This document shows positions 42,446 through 48,078 of a stretch of 48,564 nt of DNA, piece after piece. Position 1 is the first letter of the stretch. The number at the start of each line of letters is the position of its first letter. The notes beneath the pieces are model-generated. The model saw only the letters and a program-made list of their open reading frames with translations, did not search any database and was not told where the DNA came from. A program made the position numbers and the translations under genes. Origin of the DNA: a virus; IMG/VR virus record IMGVR_UViG_3300036770_006776, positions 1-48,564 of that record; one strand, 5' to 3'.

Positions 42446-43153
42446 ATGAGTATCGAAAAAAATATTTTTAGAATTTTAGAAGAGATTAAGAAATCGGAAG
42501 AACTTATATCAGAAGCCATCATTTTGAGTGAATCGAGCACCTTTTCACCACCCCTTAATAAACTTAAAGTGACCTCTGGTTTCGGCCCAAGATGGGGAAA
42601 ACATCATGATGGAGTTGATTTAGCGGCAGTGGACGAACCAGTCAAATCTCTCGCAGATGGAGTTGTAGTTACAACTCATCCCGATAAATATCCTTGTGGA
42701 GGAACCATTGTCATTCAACACTCAAATGGATATACCACAGGTTTTTGTCATATGCAAAAAATAAACGTACAAGTTGGACAAAATGTAAAAAAGGGAGATA
42801 TAATCGGAATCACTGGAGGTGGCAAAAATGATCCAGGTAAAGGTAGAAGTGATGGGAAACACTTACATTTGACTATAAGAAAAGACGGAAAACCTTTAGA
42901 CCCTATGAAATTCATAGATAAAGAAGGTGTATTAGTTGGTACAGTACCTATATCACCAATATCTGGTACTGACGTATCAACTGATTCAACATCAAGTTCG
43001 GACAGTAAAGGTACCGCACCGGAATTTGGAATTGCTGACTTTGATTTCTTAACGGGAAATATTAAAGGGAATATTGCCGATTTTGATTTTATTAAAGGAA
43101 TTAAAGAACGAAAAATTTCGGAAAATATAGAAAGAATAAAAAAAATGTTATAA
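42446..43153 (+). CDS. M23 (LytM) peptidoglycan endopeptidase, tagged
   Basis: 235 residues. The metal site is complete: H54-x3-D58 (GKHHDGVDLAA) and H139-x-H141 (GKHLHLTI), with GDII and the surrounding beta-strand pattern. It cuts peptide crosslinks in the cell wall, for entry or lysis. The first 30 residues (IFRILEEIKKSEELI) are an amphipathic helix and not a signal peptide, which fits a virion-packaged tag rather than export. The C-terminal end has two copies of a short ADFDF motif. It is a candidate for the missing lysozyme function of the hub protein. Confidence 0.88.
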   Translation: MSIEKNIFRILEEIKKSEELISEAIILSESSTFSPPLNKLKVTSGFGPRWGKHHDGVDLAAVDEPVKSLADGVVVTTHPDKYPCGGTIVIQHSNGYTTGFCHMQKINVQVGQNVKKGDIIGITGGGKNDPGKGRSDGKHLHLTIRKDGKPLDPMKFIDKEGVLVGTVPISPISGTDVSTDSTSSSDSKGTAPEFGIADFDFLTGNIKGNIADFDFIKGIKERKISENIERIKKML

Positions 43154-43156
43154 AAA

Positions 43157-43186
43157 AACCCACCTTATGGTGGGTTATTTTTTTTG
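43157..43186. terminator. Bidirectional terminator
   Basis: Perfect stem AACCCACC / GGTGGGTT with a 4-nt loop and T or A runs on both sides, between the convergent M23 and lipoprotein genes. Confidence 0.87.
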
Positions 43187-43198
43187 GTTAAGTTGAGA

Positions 43199-43405
43199 TT
43201 ACTTTACTGCCTCACCTTGAGCGGCTTCAACTTCCACGCCTTCAGCTCCACCACCAACTTCAACTGCTACTGTGTCAGCAACAACTGCAGTTGAATCTAC
43301 AACTACCTCTGTGGAATCAGCTGCAACAGTTTCAACTGCTTTACCTCCACAAGATGCAAGAATCATGGTAGAAAGGATTGCGAATACTACTAAATTTTTT
43401 TTCAT
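43199..43405 (-). CDS. Small predicted lipoprotein
   Basis: 68 residues. A lipoprotein signal (KKNLVVFAILSTMILASCGG) has the lipobox LASC with Cys19, followed by GGK. The mature part is a repetitive Val/Ala/Glu/Thr stretch (EVVVDSTAVVADT). It would be lipidated and exported to the envelope. The gene converges on the M23 gene with a shared terminator and has a host-type promoter. The role may be surface modification or exclusion. Confidence 0.75.
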   Translation of the reverse strand: MKKNLVVFAILSTMILASCGGKAVETVAADSTEVVVDSTAVVADTVAVEVGGGAEGVEVEAAQGEAVK

Positions 43406-43445
43406 TTTTTTGTGTTTTTTTGTTTTTTATTTAATTTACGAACTA

Positions 43446-43477
43446 TAAATATACGAAAGTTTATTGAGTTGGTCAAA
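43446..43477 (-). promoter_or_regulatory. Host-type promoter for the lipoprotein gene
   Basis: On the minus strand TTTG at 43477-43474, 20-nt spacer, then TATATTTA at 43453-43446, close to TTTG-N19-21-TAnnTTTG. It lies 41 nt before the lipoprotein ATG. Confidence 0.6.
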
Positions 43478-43504
43478 TTTTTTGTATTTTTCACAAAACT
43501 TTTT

Positions 43505-43843
43505 TTAAGATAAAATCTGTATAAAGTAATATGATAGCTTATATCCTGTGAAAGCCCCTAATGTAGATGGAATTGGAAATACTATTAACTTACCCAAATC
43601 TGTAACATATTTAGGTCTGTTAACAATTTTACCCATAAAGAAATAATAAGTTAGATAACCTATTAAAACCGCCAAATCAGTTTTAGTTGCAATAAACACA
43701 ATTAAAGTTGCAGCAATGAATCCAAAGATAAAATTATCTCGGACTCCTTCCCAAATCTCATAAGGGCTCGCGTCTTTATATTCTTTTATAATCTTGTTGA
43801 ATTTGGTTTTGTTACCAACCTTCCTTTTTATTTCAATTTCCAT
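43505..43843 (-). CDS. Small membrane protein
   Basis: 112 residues with three hydrophobic segments (about 36-50, 54-70 and 92-108). The first 30 residues are basic and soluble. It ends about 28 nt before the upstream region of the lipoprotein promoter. The first tRNA gene begins 2 nt upstream of its start. Function unknown. Confidence 0.6.
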   Translation of the reverse strand: MEIEIKRKVGNKTKFNKIIKEYKDASPYEIWEGVRDNFIFGFIAATLIVFIATKTDLAVLIGYLTYYFFMGKIVNRPKYVTDLGKLIVFPIPSTLGAFTGYKLSYYFIQILS

Positions 43844-43844
43844 G

Positions 43845-43918
43845 TTGGGATAGGTGGACTCGAACCACCAACCTTTCGCGTATCAGACGAATGCTCTAAC
43901 CAATTGAGCTATATCCCA
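43845..43918 (-). tRNA. tRNA-Ile (GAU)
   Basis: All four arms fold. The acceptor pairs TGGGATA/TATCCCA with discriminator A; the anticodon stem is TTCGT/GCGAA with loop CTGATAC (anticodon GAU). The T-arm is standard (TTCGAGT). CCA is not encoded. Confidence 0.93.
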
Positions 43919-43934
43919 TTATTGTAAGTAAAAG

Positions 43935-44008
43935 AGCGGGTAGTGAGATTCGAACTCACAACTTCCGACTTGGAAGGACGGCACTCTAGCCAATTGAGCT
44001 ATACCCGC
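43935..44008 (-). tRNA. tRNA-Gly (UCC)
   Basis: Acceptor GCGGGTA/TACCCGC, D-arm GCTC/GAGT, anticodon stem with one mismatch and loop CTTCCAA (anticodon UCC), T-arm GTGAG-TTCGAAT-CTCAC. Confidence 0.9.
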
Positions 44009-44017
44009 TTTTTTGTG

Positions 44018-44168
44018 CTGTAAGAGGTGGATTCGAACCACCACGAGGAGATTCAACAAATAACATATCGCCGGCCGGCTGGTGGTCTACCCCCTCATAT
44101 TATTTGTCTATTTCTTAATCCCCACCCCCGAGACAGGAGGGCTTGTCTGCCAATTTCAACACCTTACA
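44018..44168 (-). tRNA. Atypical tRNA (GUC-like) with a giant variable arm
   Basis: About 151 nt. Acceptor TGTAAGG/TCTTACA pairs, the D-stem TTG/CAA and T-arm GGTGG-TTCGAAT-CCACC are normal, and an anticodon arm CCCTC-CTGTCTC-GGGGG reads GUC (Asp). The variable region is about 85 nt instead of 4-20, and folds as a long arm: GGGGAT/ATCTCC at its base, then ACAAATAA/TTATTTGT, with a GCCGGCCGGC palindrome inside. D-loop spacing resembles Leu/Ser-type tRNAs. It might be a long-variable tRNA or a tRNA-like RNA; an intron is not excluded. Confidence 0.55.
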
Positions 44169-44173
44169 AAATG

Positions 44174-44258
44174 CAGAGAGTATTGGATTCGAACCAATGC
44201 ATCCCTTTCGAGATGACAGATTAGCAATCTGCTCCTTTAACCACTCAGGCAACTCTCT
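44174..44258 (-). tRNA. tRNA-Ser (GCU)
   Basis: Type II tRNA of 85 nt. Acceptor AGAGAGT/ACTCTCT, loop TTGCTAA (anticodon GCU), a normal variable arm (CATCTCGAAAGGGATG), T-loop TTCGAAT. Confidence 0.93.
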
Positions 44259-44266
44259 ATTAATGT

Positions 44267-44297
44267 TCCAAAACTCACTTTTTTTTAATGTTTTGGA
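44267..44297 (-). other. Intercistronic hairpin in the tRNA cluster
   Basis: Perfect 8-bp stem TCCAAAAC / GTTTTGGA with a 15-nt A/T loop between Ser and Gln tRNA genes. It may be a processing or stability element. Confidence 0.5.
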
Positions 44298-44311
44298 CCC
44301 TGAATAACTTG

Positions 44312-44382
44312 ATGTCTCATCAGGATTCGAACCTGAAATAACTGAACCAAAATCAGTTGTGTTACCGTTACACCATGAGACA
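44312..44382 (-). tRNA. tRNA-Gln (UUG)
   Basis: Acceptor TGTCTCA/TGAGACA; D-arm GTGT/ACAC; anticodon stem ACTGA/TCAGT with loop TTTTGGT (anticodon UUG); T-arm TCAGG-TTCGAAT-CCTGA. Confidence 0.92.
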
Positions 44383-44386
44383 GTTT

Positions 44387-44461
44387 AGACAGACCTTAGG
44401 AGACGTATTATTCTCTTCATTATCCTTGTACTTTAACACCGTGGGAAGCGTGTGTCTGTCT
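44387..44461 (-). ncRNA. tRNA-sized stem-closed spacer element
   Basis: About 75 nt closed by a perfect 8-bp stem AGACAGAC / GTCTGTCT. It lies between Gln and Tyr tRNA genes, has no TTCGA T-loop, and holds internal hairpins. It may be a structured spacer or a degenerate tRNA. Confidence 0.4.
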
Positions 44462-44463
44462 TG

Positions 44464-44545
44464 TGGGAACGATAGGACTCGAACCTATGAACTCCGAAGA
44501 GAGGGGTTTTACAGACCCCGGCAATTGCCGCTATGCGACGTTCCC
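44464..44545 (-). tRNA. tRNA-Tyr (GUA)
   Basis: Type II tRNA of 82 nt. Acceptor GGGAACG/CGTTCCC, anticodon arm GGGGT-CTGTAAA-ACCCC (anticodon GUA), short variable arm, T-loop TTCGAGT. Confidence 0.93.
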
Positions 44546-44554
44546 AAAATAAGG

Positions 44555-44587
44555 AAAGGAGAAGATGGTTCCGTGGACATCTCCTTT
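44555..44587 (-). other. Intercistronic hairpin
   Basis: Stem AAAGGAG / CTCCTTT extended by GATG/CATC (one small bulge), between Tyr and Trp tRNA genes. Like the other spacers, it may guide RNA processing. The rest of the 44588-44681 gap shows nothing clear. Confidence 0.4.
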
Positions 44588-44681
44588 TACGATTGGCATT
44601 ACTACGATGATTCCAAACTCCAAATGTACCACCTCCATCATCAGGTTAACATACATTCCTTCCCCAATCAACCTTTATAAC

Positions 44682-44756
44682 TAGCACACCCACCAAGACT
44701 CGAACTTGGAACAACGGTTTTGGAGACCGGTATGATGCCATTTCACCATAGATGCT
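44682..44756 (-). tRNA. tRNA-Trp (CCA)
   Basis: Anticodon arm GGT-CTCCAAA-ACC (anticodon CCA) is clear and the T-arm CCAAG-TTCGAGT-CTTGG is normal. The acceptor pairs imperfectly (mismatch/bulge near position 6), so this copy is divergent. The 5' A lies on the last base of the preceding gene's stop codon. Confidence 0.75.
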
Positions 44757-45172
44757 TACTTGTTCAACAACCAAGATGACGATTGAATTTTATCTCCTAG
44801 TCCATCAATTAATTTAACCCCTAACCAATCACAAATCGGTGTCTCAGGGATGCTATTATTGTTTTGGTCTCCACCATTAGCGAATAGGAATTCGTCGTCC
44901 CTATCCCCCAAAGAATGAATCAATTCGATTGTCTTACACACAGTTCGATCTGTGTCAACTGAAAGAAATACTCTGTCAACCATTTTCAGATTTTGGATGA
45001 TTAACATTCTCTCATTCTCATCTTGGAATTCTTTACTACCCTTCAACTCCCTCTGTTTGTCATTGTTGACAATGACATAGAGTTTGTCACCATGTTCTTT
45101 GGACTTATTGAAATATTCAATATGTCCCTTATGAACAGGATTAAAATATCCGCTTACAATTACAATTTTCAT
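44756..45172 (-). CDS. Cytidylyltransferase-like nucleotidyltransferase
   Basis: 138 residues. The N-terminal strand and HxGH motif (GYFNPVHKGHIEY, H14/H17) define the cytidylyltransferase/NMN-adenylyltransferase-like superfamily. The pattern matches glycerol-3-phosphate cytidylyltransferase or RfaE-type enzymes; the ISSSxxR-type end appears altered (QSSSWLLNK). It activates a small molecule such as a sugar phosphate or cofactor. The stop overlaps the tRNA-Trp 5' end; the start overlaps the next gene by 4 nt. A link to the sugar genes at the left end is possible but not shown. Confidence 0.78.
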   Translation of the reverse strand: MKIVIVSGYFNPVHKGHIEYFNKSKEHGDKLYVIVNNDKQRELKGSKEFQDENERMLIIQNLKMVDRVFLSVDTDRTVCKTIELIHSLGDRDDEFLFANGGDQNNNSIPETPICDWLGVKLIDGLGDKIQSSSWLLNK

Positions 45173-45357
45173 TTCGTTTCGTAGGTTAAAGTTTCTAATT
45201 CCAATTCACTTTCATAGAAATATGGACAAGCCCACCTAGGTTTATCACATTTAAGTTTTACCATCGATCCTCTGTAAAATCCAACCGCTACGACTGTCGC
45301 CCATCCTGAACATCTTGTTTTAACTCTATCTCCAACTTTTAATTCACTAAATGTCAT
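45169..45357 (-). CDS. Small beta-barrel-like protein
   Basis: 62 residues, with SELKVGDRVKTRCSGWATVVAV, suggesting an SH3-like beta-barrel of KOW/SH3 type, and several aromatic residues. It overlaps both neighbours, so it is translated with them. It may bind nucleic acid or cell-wall material. No certain family. Confidence 0.6.
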   Translation of the reverse strand: MTFSELKVGDRVKTRCSGWATVVAVGFYRGSMVKLKCDKPRWACPYFYESELELETLTYETK

Positions 45358-45655
45358 CTTCTACGGTGTTTAATTCAAAGTTACTAAATTTTAGTCCCCA
45401 CATCAAAGAAATCATAGACATTTCTCTTTCAGCCATTTTAGCATACAAACGAAGTTCTTTCATAAGGTATTTTTTACCCCACTTTTTCCATTCTTCGTTT
45501 TGTTCCATAGTCATAGTCCAATCAGTATACCAACTATCCTTACGGTCCTTGATATCGTCATAGGTCACAGGATGACCTGCAATTTCGAACATCTTGTTTA
45601 TCATATCGATAACCATTTTTTGTTTTTTCTGTTCTTTAGATAATCTTGGTTTCAT
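45347..45655 (-). CDS. Hypothetical helical protein
   Basis: 102 residues, Lys/Glu/Met-rich, mainly helical. It is the first gene of the trio ending in the nucleotidyltransferase and overlaps the next start by 11 nt. A tRNA-Cys gene lies about 26 nt upstream of its start. No motif recognised. Confidence 0.58.
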   Translation of the reverse strand: MKPRLSKEQKKQKMVIDMINKMFEIAGHPVTYDDIKDRKDSWYTDWTMTMEQNEEWKKWGKKYLMKELRLYAKMAEREMSMISLMWGLKFSNFELNTVEDDI

Positions 45656-45680
45656 AATTTTCTTTGTTTATTGGTTGATG

Positions 45681-45754
45681 AGGTCAGAATCGGATTCGAA
45701 CCGATGGATACTTGTTTTGCAGACAAGCCCCTTAAGCCACTTGGGTATCTGACC
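45681..45754 (-). tRNA. tRNA-Cys (GCA)
   Basis: Acceptor GGTCAGA/TCTGACC, anticodon arm CTTGT-CTGCAAA-ACAAG (anticodon GCA), T-arm ATCGG-TTCGAAT-CCGAT. All arms pair. Confidence 0.93.
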
Positions 45755-45763
45755 ATTTATAAT

Positions 45764-45831
45764 GTGTCAGGACGGGTTTCTAACCCGCTCCTCAGTTAAC
45801 TACTGTGTGCTGCCATTTACACCACCTGACT
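45764..45831 (-). tRNA. Divergent tRNA-Asn-like gene (GUU), short
   Basis: 68 nt. Starts AGTCAGGTGGTG, as the tRNA-like family does, and D-arm GTGT/GCAC is fine. The anticodon arm CAG-TAGTTAA-CTG would read GUU but lacks the usual U33 (A there). The T-loop is TTAGAAA instead of TTCGAAA, and acceptor position 1-72 mispairs. It could be degenerate or a special tRNA. Confidence 0.5.
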
Positions 45832-45835
45832 ATTG

Positions 45836-45907
45836 TGTGACCGAAGAGAATCGAACTCTTACCTGAAGTGCCACAAACTTCCGCCCTCCCACTAGGCTAC
45901 GGCCACC
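45836..45907 (-). tRNA. tRNA-His (GUG)
   Basis: Acceptor GTGGCCG/CGGTCAC fully pairs; a G precedes position 1 as required of His tRNA; anticodon arm GAAGT-TTGTGGC-ACTTC (anticodon GUG); T-loop TTCGATT. Confidence 0.92.
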
Positions 45908-45978
45908 ATATAATAATTTAGATTTCTAAAACTCATCCTCGAAAGGGTAAAGAAACTCCATCTTATTTGTTTTTTGCG

Positions 45979-46125
45979 TAGTCAGGACAGGATTCGAACC
46001 TGTATTTGTGGAGCACCATCTCCAACGTCTGAATCGAACAGAACCAATCAATCCTCTACGGGTGGTACATCTGCAGCTGTACCACTTATTCAAGAACAGC
46101 GTCTAACCAATTCCGCCACCTGACT
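45979..46125 (-). ncRNA. Long tRNA-like RNA, copy 1 (147 nt)
   Basis: Begins AGTCAGGTGGCGGAATTGGT and ends CAGGTTCGAATCCTGTCCTGACT: a standard acceptor, D-arm and T-arm shared with four other copies. The middle, about 100 nt, is different in each. Here it contains a perfect 8-bp hairpin GTGGTACA/TGTACCAC and a second TTCGATT T-loop-like arm, plus TGGAG/CTCCA. It is much longer than a tRNA, with no clear anticodon arm. Confidence 0.6.
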
Positions 46126-46132
46126 ATCCTAA

Positions 46133-46339
46133 TTATTTACCTCCTCCGTCACCATCAAGATATATCAATCTTACTGTTTCACCACTACCTATATTATGAA
46201 TAGTAAAGGTAGGATATGAACCGTCTTCATTTCTTTTGTTAATAGTGTCAGTTGGCCAAATTTCAAAACCATGTTCCCAACACAGATGGTCTAATTTATC
46301 AATAAACTCATCAGTTTCTTTACTTATTTCTTTTTCCAT
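46133..46339 (-). CDS. Small acidic protein
   Basis: 68 residues, acidic, with a Gly/Asp-rich C-terminal end (DGDGGGK). The context AAAAGTTATG at the start is repeated before several neighbours. It lies 7 nt after the tRNA-like RNA and precedes a 33-codon gene. Function unknown. Confidence 0.6.
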   Translation of the reverse strand: MEKEISKETDEFIDKLDHLCWEHGFEIWPTDTINKRNEDGSYPTFTIHNIGSGETVRLIYLDGDGGGK

Positions 46340-46348
46340 AACTTTTAA

Positions 46349-46450
46349 TTACAAAAGTCTATACCAAATCTTAATTGTCATATCTCTTTGAGGGGATGGT
46401 TTTAGTTTTGACCATCTGTCAATCCATTCTTTAATTTCTTCTTTACTCAT
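46349..46450 (-). CDS. 33-residue micro-protein
   Basis: ATG at 46450 to TAA at 46349 gives 33 residues, charged with several Trp and Arg (KEWIDRWSKLKPSP-like). The start context is the same AAAAGTTATG used by its neighbours. It is probably a real small gene, but the length leaves doubt. Confidence 0.45.
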   Translation of the reverse strand: MSKEEIKEWIDRWSKLKPSPQRDMTIKIWYRLL

Positions 46451-46465
46451 AACTTTTAATTTTTT

Positions 46466-46483
46466 CACCTGACTATCCTAATT
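46466..46483 (-). other. Truncated tRNA-like 5' end
   Basis: Minus-strand ATAGTCAGGTG with flanking AATTAGG matches the 5' end of the tRNA-like copies but has no D-arm, T-arm or 3' end. The stop codon of the adjacent micro-gene lies inside it. Confidence 0.55.
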
Positions 46484-46610
46484 TCCACCACCTACCACAT
46501 TTTTGACATTCTTGTGGTCCATATGCTTTATGCATTTTATGTTTATCTAAAACAAAATCATGTACAAATAAACACCATACGTTTCCAAATTGTCTAATAA
46601 TCCATTTCAT
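46473..46610 (-). CDS. 45-residue zinc-ribbon-like micro-protein
   Basis: ATG at 46610. 45 residues, with C35-x2-C38 (PQECQKCGRWWK) and C13 plus His residues, resembling half of a zinc ribbon. The stop TAG forms part of a truncated tRNA-like 5' end (TAGTCAGG). The start is preceded by an A-rich run, not a Shine-Dalgarno sequence. Probably expressed, but short. Confidence 0.5.
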   Translation of the reverse strand: MKWIIRQFGNVWCLFVHDFVLDKHKMHKAYGPQECQKCGRWWKLG

Positions 46611-46621
46611 ATATTTTTTAA

Positions 46622-46786
46622 TTAAAATATAATACTTAATAAATGACCTATAAAAATACCTGTTGCTAAGGCTGATAACGATAGACTTACAAGTGTTTTT
46701 TTAGATAAATCTTTAATAAATGATGGTAGTATCCAGCTTGATATTAATACTAACCATCCCACAATTACAGCAATTTCTATTTCCAT
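46622..46786 (-). CDS. 54-residue two-helix membrane micro-protein
   Basis: ATG at 46786. 54 residues: helix one residues about 5-24 (IAVIVGWLVLISSWIL), a charged loop (KDLSKK), helix two residues about 32-53. No signal cleavage expected. The start context AAAAGTTATG recurs in this region. A phage membrane factor (for example lysis or exclusion) is possible. Confidence 0.55.
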   Translation of the reverse strand: MEIEIAVIVGWLVLISSWILPSFIKDLSKKTLVSLSLSALATGIFIGHLLSIIF

Positions 46787-46804
46787 AACTTTTATTTTTA
46801 GTTG

Positions 46805-46882
46805 TAGTCAGGACAGGATTCGAACCTGTGATAGACGCTCCTTAGAGTCCGCTATCATGGCAACCAATTCCGCCACCTGACT
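46805..46882 (-). ncRNA. tRNA-like RNA, copy 2 (78 nt)
   Basis: Same 5' and 3' ends as copy 1 (AGTCAGGTGGCGG and CAGGTTCGAATCCTGTCCTGACT). The D-arm is changed (GGC/GCC) and the middle forms one long hairpin, GATAG-CG-CTC-TAAG-GAG-CG-CTATC, in place of separate anticodon and variable arms. No 7-nt anticodon loop with U33 could be placed. Confidence 0.55.
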
Positions 46883-46905
46883 ATGTTGAGAATGAGAAGT
46901 CCTCT

Positions 46906-46986
46906 GTGTTGTAGTGCACGATTATGTTTTCCATAATTCAAGTAATGTCACTCATCTTTATGTCTCCTTTCTCAAGGGTACAACAC
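46906..46986 (-). ncRNA. Stem-closed leader element, copy 1
   Basis: 81 nt closed by a perfect 8-bp stem GTGTTGTA / TACAACAC, located 5' of tRNA-like copy 2. It contains a TTGAGAA/TTCTCA-type pairing. The bases next to copies 2 and 3 are near identical (CTCTGTGTTGT region). Confidence 0.4.
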
Positions 46987-46991
46987 ATTTG

Positions 46992-47111
46992 TAGTCAGGA
47001 CAGGATTCGAACCTGTACGAAGAGTATGTGTGTCTCTTCTCCTATGGGTTTACCTCAAGGGTTTCCACCTGCCATCGCACGTTGTAGCGTCTACCATTCC
47101 GCCACCTGACT
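46992..47111 (-). ncRNA. tRNA-like RNA, copy 3 (120 nt)
   Basis: Same acceptor, D-arm (GCG/CGC) and T-arm as copy 1. The middle has a GAAGAG/CTCTTC hairpin next to the T-arm, plus unpaired or weakly paired sequence. No convincing anticodon arm. Confidence 0.58.
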
Positions 47112-47134
47112 ATGTTGAGGATGAGAAGTCCTCT

Positions 47135-47194
47135 GTGTTGTAGAGTTTGTTTACTCTCTTATATGATAGCATTTCTTTCTCAAGGAAACAACAC
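47135..47194 (-). ncRNA. Stem-closed leader element, copy 2
   Basis: About 60 nt closed by a 7-bp stem GTGTTGT / ACAACAC, 5' of tRNA-like copy 3. It shares flanking sequence with leader copy 1. Confidence 0.4.
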
Positions 47195-47247
47195 GTTGTA
47201 ATGGAGTGGGTCTATTCCCCACAGTCAACAGAACTTAAAACTTACCT

Positions 47248-47321
47248 ACGAGAGAGAGGTATTCTGTATGATCGTTCCCATTGCCTAAACAGTGTCTAGT
47301 ATGCCTTCGGTTGTCTCTCGT
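47248..47321 (-). ncRNA. tRNA-sized stem-closed element
   Basis: 74 nt closed by 8 bp (ACGAGAGA / TCTCTCGT), with an internal CTAGA-TTTAG hairpin and no T-loop. It lies between leader copy 2 and tRNA-like copy 4. A further small hairpin GTGGG-GAATAGA-CCCAC lies at about 47207-47223. No gene is apparent in 47195-47326. Confidence 0.35.
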
Positions 47322-47326
47322 GTCAG

Positions 47327-47465
47327 TAGTCAGGACAGGATTCGAACCTGTATGCACTATTAAGGTAATGCTTTTGTATGTTTTTCAGTGTCCACTACAA
47401 GTTTCCTTAATTTTGTAGTAACTACTTTCATCCTCACATAACGTCTACCATTCCGCCACCTGACT
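47327..47465 (-). ncRNA. tRNA-like RNA, copy 4 (139 nt)
   Basis: Same 5' half and 3' T-arm/acceptor as the other copies. The middle includes an ACTACAA/TTGTAGT stem and a GTAG-TTA-CTAC hairpin. Much longer than a tRNA. No clear anticodon. Confidence 0.58.
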
Positions 47466-47497
47466 AAATTACTTGTTTTCGATTATCAAGTTGATAG

Positions 47498-47821
47498 TTA
47501 CAATTCGTAACGAGCCAATGCTGCGTCTGTGATTTCCTTTGCTTTTTTACAAATCAACACATCTTCTGAATAAATATGATAAATTGAATCAGCTCCCAAT
47601 TCGCTGAGTAATTGTGTTAACGCAACTGCGTATAATTCAATATCGTCAGCCGTGTGAGACGAAGCAACTTCGCTTCTTGACATATTTCCGAAAACTTTAG
47701 AATGAGATCGTAAGTAATCGTGATGATATGTATATGGAACTCGGCTTTTGCTATGTGGCAATTTATCAATTACTTCTAGAAACCGTTGAGGCAATGTACT
47801 ATCTTCTTCTTTTCTGAACAT
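47498..47821 (-). CDS. Hypothetical protein
   Basis: 107 residues. Basic first half with His/Tyr/Ser (YHHDYLRSHSKVFGNMS), then an acidic helical region and a basic end. A truncated tRNA-like 5' end lies in its leader. No motif recognised. Confidence 0.58.
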   Translation of the reverse strand: MFRKEEDSTLPQRFLEVIDKLPHSKSRVPYTYHHDYLRSHSKVFGNMSRSEVASSHTADDIELYAVALTQLLSELGADSIYHIYSEDVLICKKAKEITDAALARYEL

Positions 47822-47850
47822 ATTTTCCCCTATTTAGATATTACTATTTC

Positions 47851-47864
47851 ACCACCTGACTATT
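47851..47864 (-). other. Second truncated tRNA-like 5' end
   Basis: Minus-strand ATAGTCAGGTGGTG, matching the first bases of the tRNA-like family (and of the Asn-like copy), just upstream of the gene at 47821. No T-arm or acceptor 3' half is nearby. Confidence 0.5.
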
Positions 47865-47865
47865 T

Positions 47866-48075
47866 TTATTTTTCCAAAACGTACTTCATCATCTCTTGCA
47901 TCTTGATAATCAAAAGTTCCATTTCATCCTTATTAAGATACAACCTACCGTTTAATGTTTTATCATCCAACTCTTTGACTTCAACGATGATACCACCGAA
48001 ACACTCAGTTGGATAAATTTCAACATTCTGTTCTTCGGTCGCAATAACTGTTTTGTTCCAAACTTTGTTTTTCAT
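47866..48075 (-). CDS. Small beta-rich hypothetical protein
   Basis: 69 residues: KTVIATEEQNVEIYPTECFGG, then beta-rich acidic sequence and a C-terminal helix rich in Met/Glu. No motif. Its ATG lies 3 nt after the upstream gene's stop, so they are translated together. Confidence 0.6.
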   Translation of the reverse strand: MKNKVWNKTVIATEEQNVEIYPTECFGGIIVEVKELDDKTLNGRLYLNKDEMELLIIKMQEMMKYVLEK

Positions 48076-48078
48076 AAC

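Noticed and set aside
44559-44680. Plus-strand ORF with a strong AAGGAG ahead of ATG at about 44570
   Set aside because: The AAGGAG belongs to a hairpin stem in a minus-strand tRNA cluster, and the ORF has no family or conservation.
44027-47109. Plus-strand ORFs across the tRNA cluster (for example 44027-44224, 44357-44680, 46924-47109)
   Set aside because: They run antisense to tRNA T-arms and read the conserved GGTTCGAATCC-type motif as protein (DRIRTCT-like), a known artefact. Genes here are on the minus strand.
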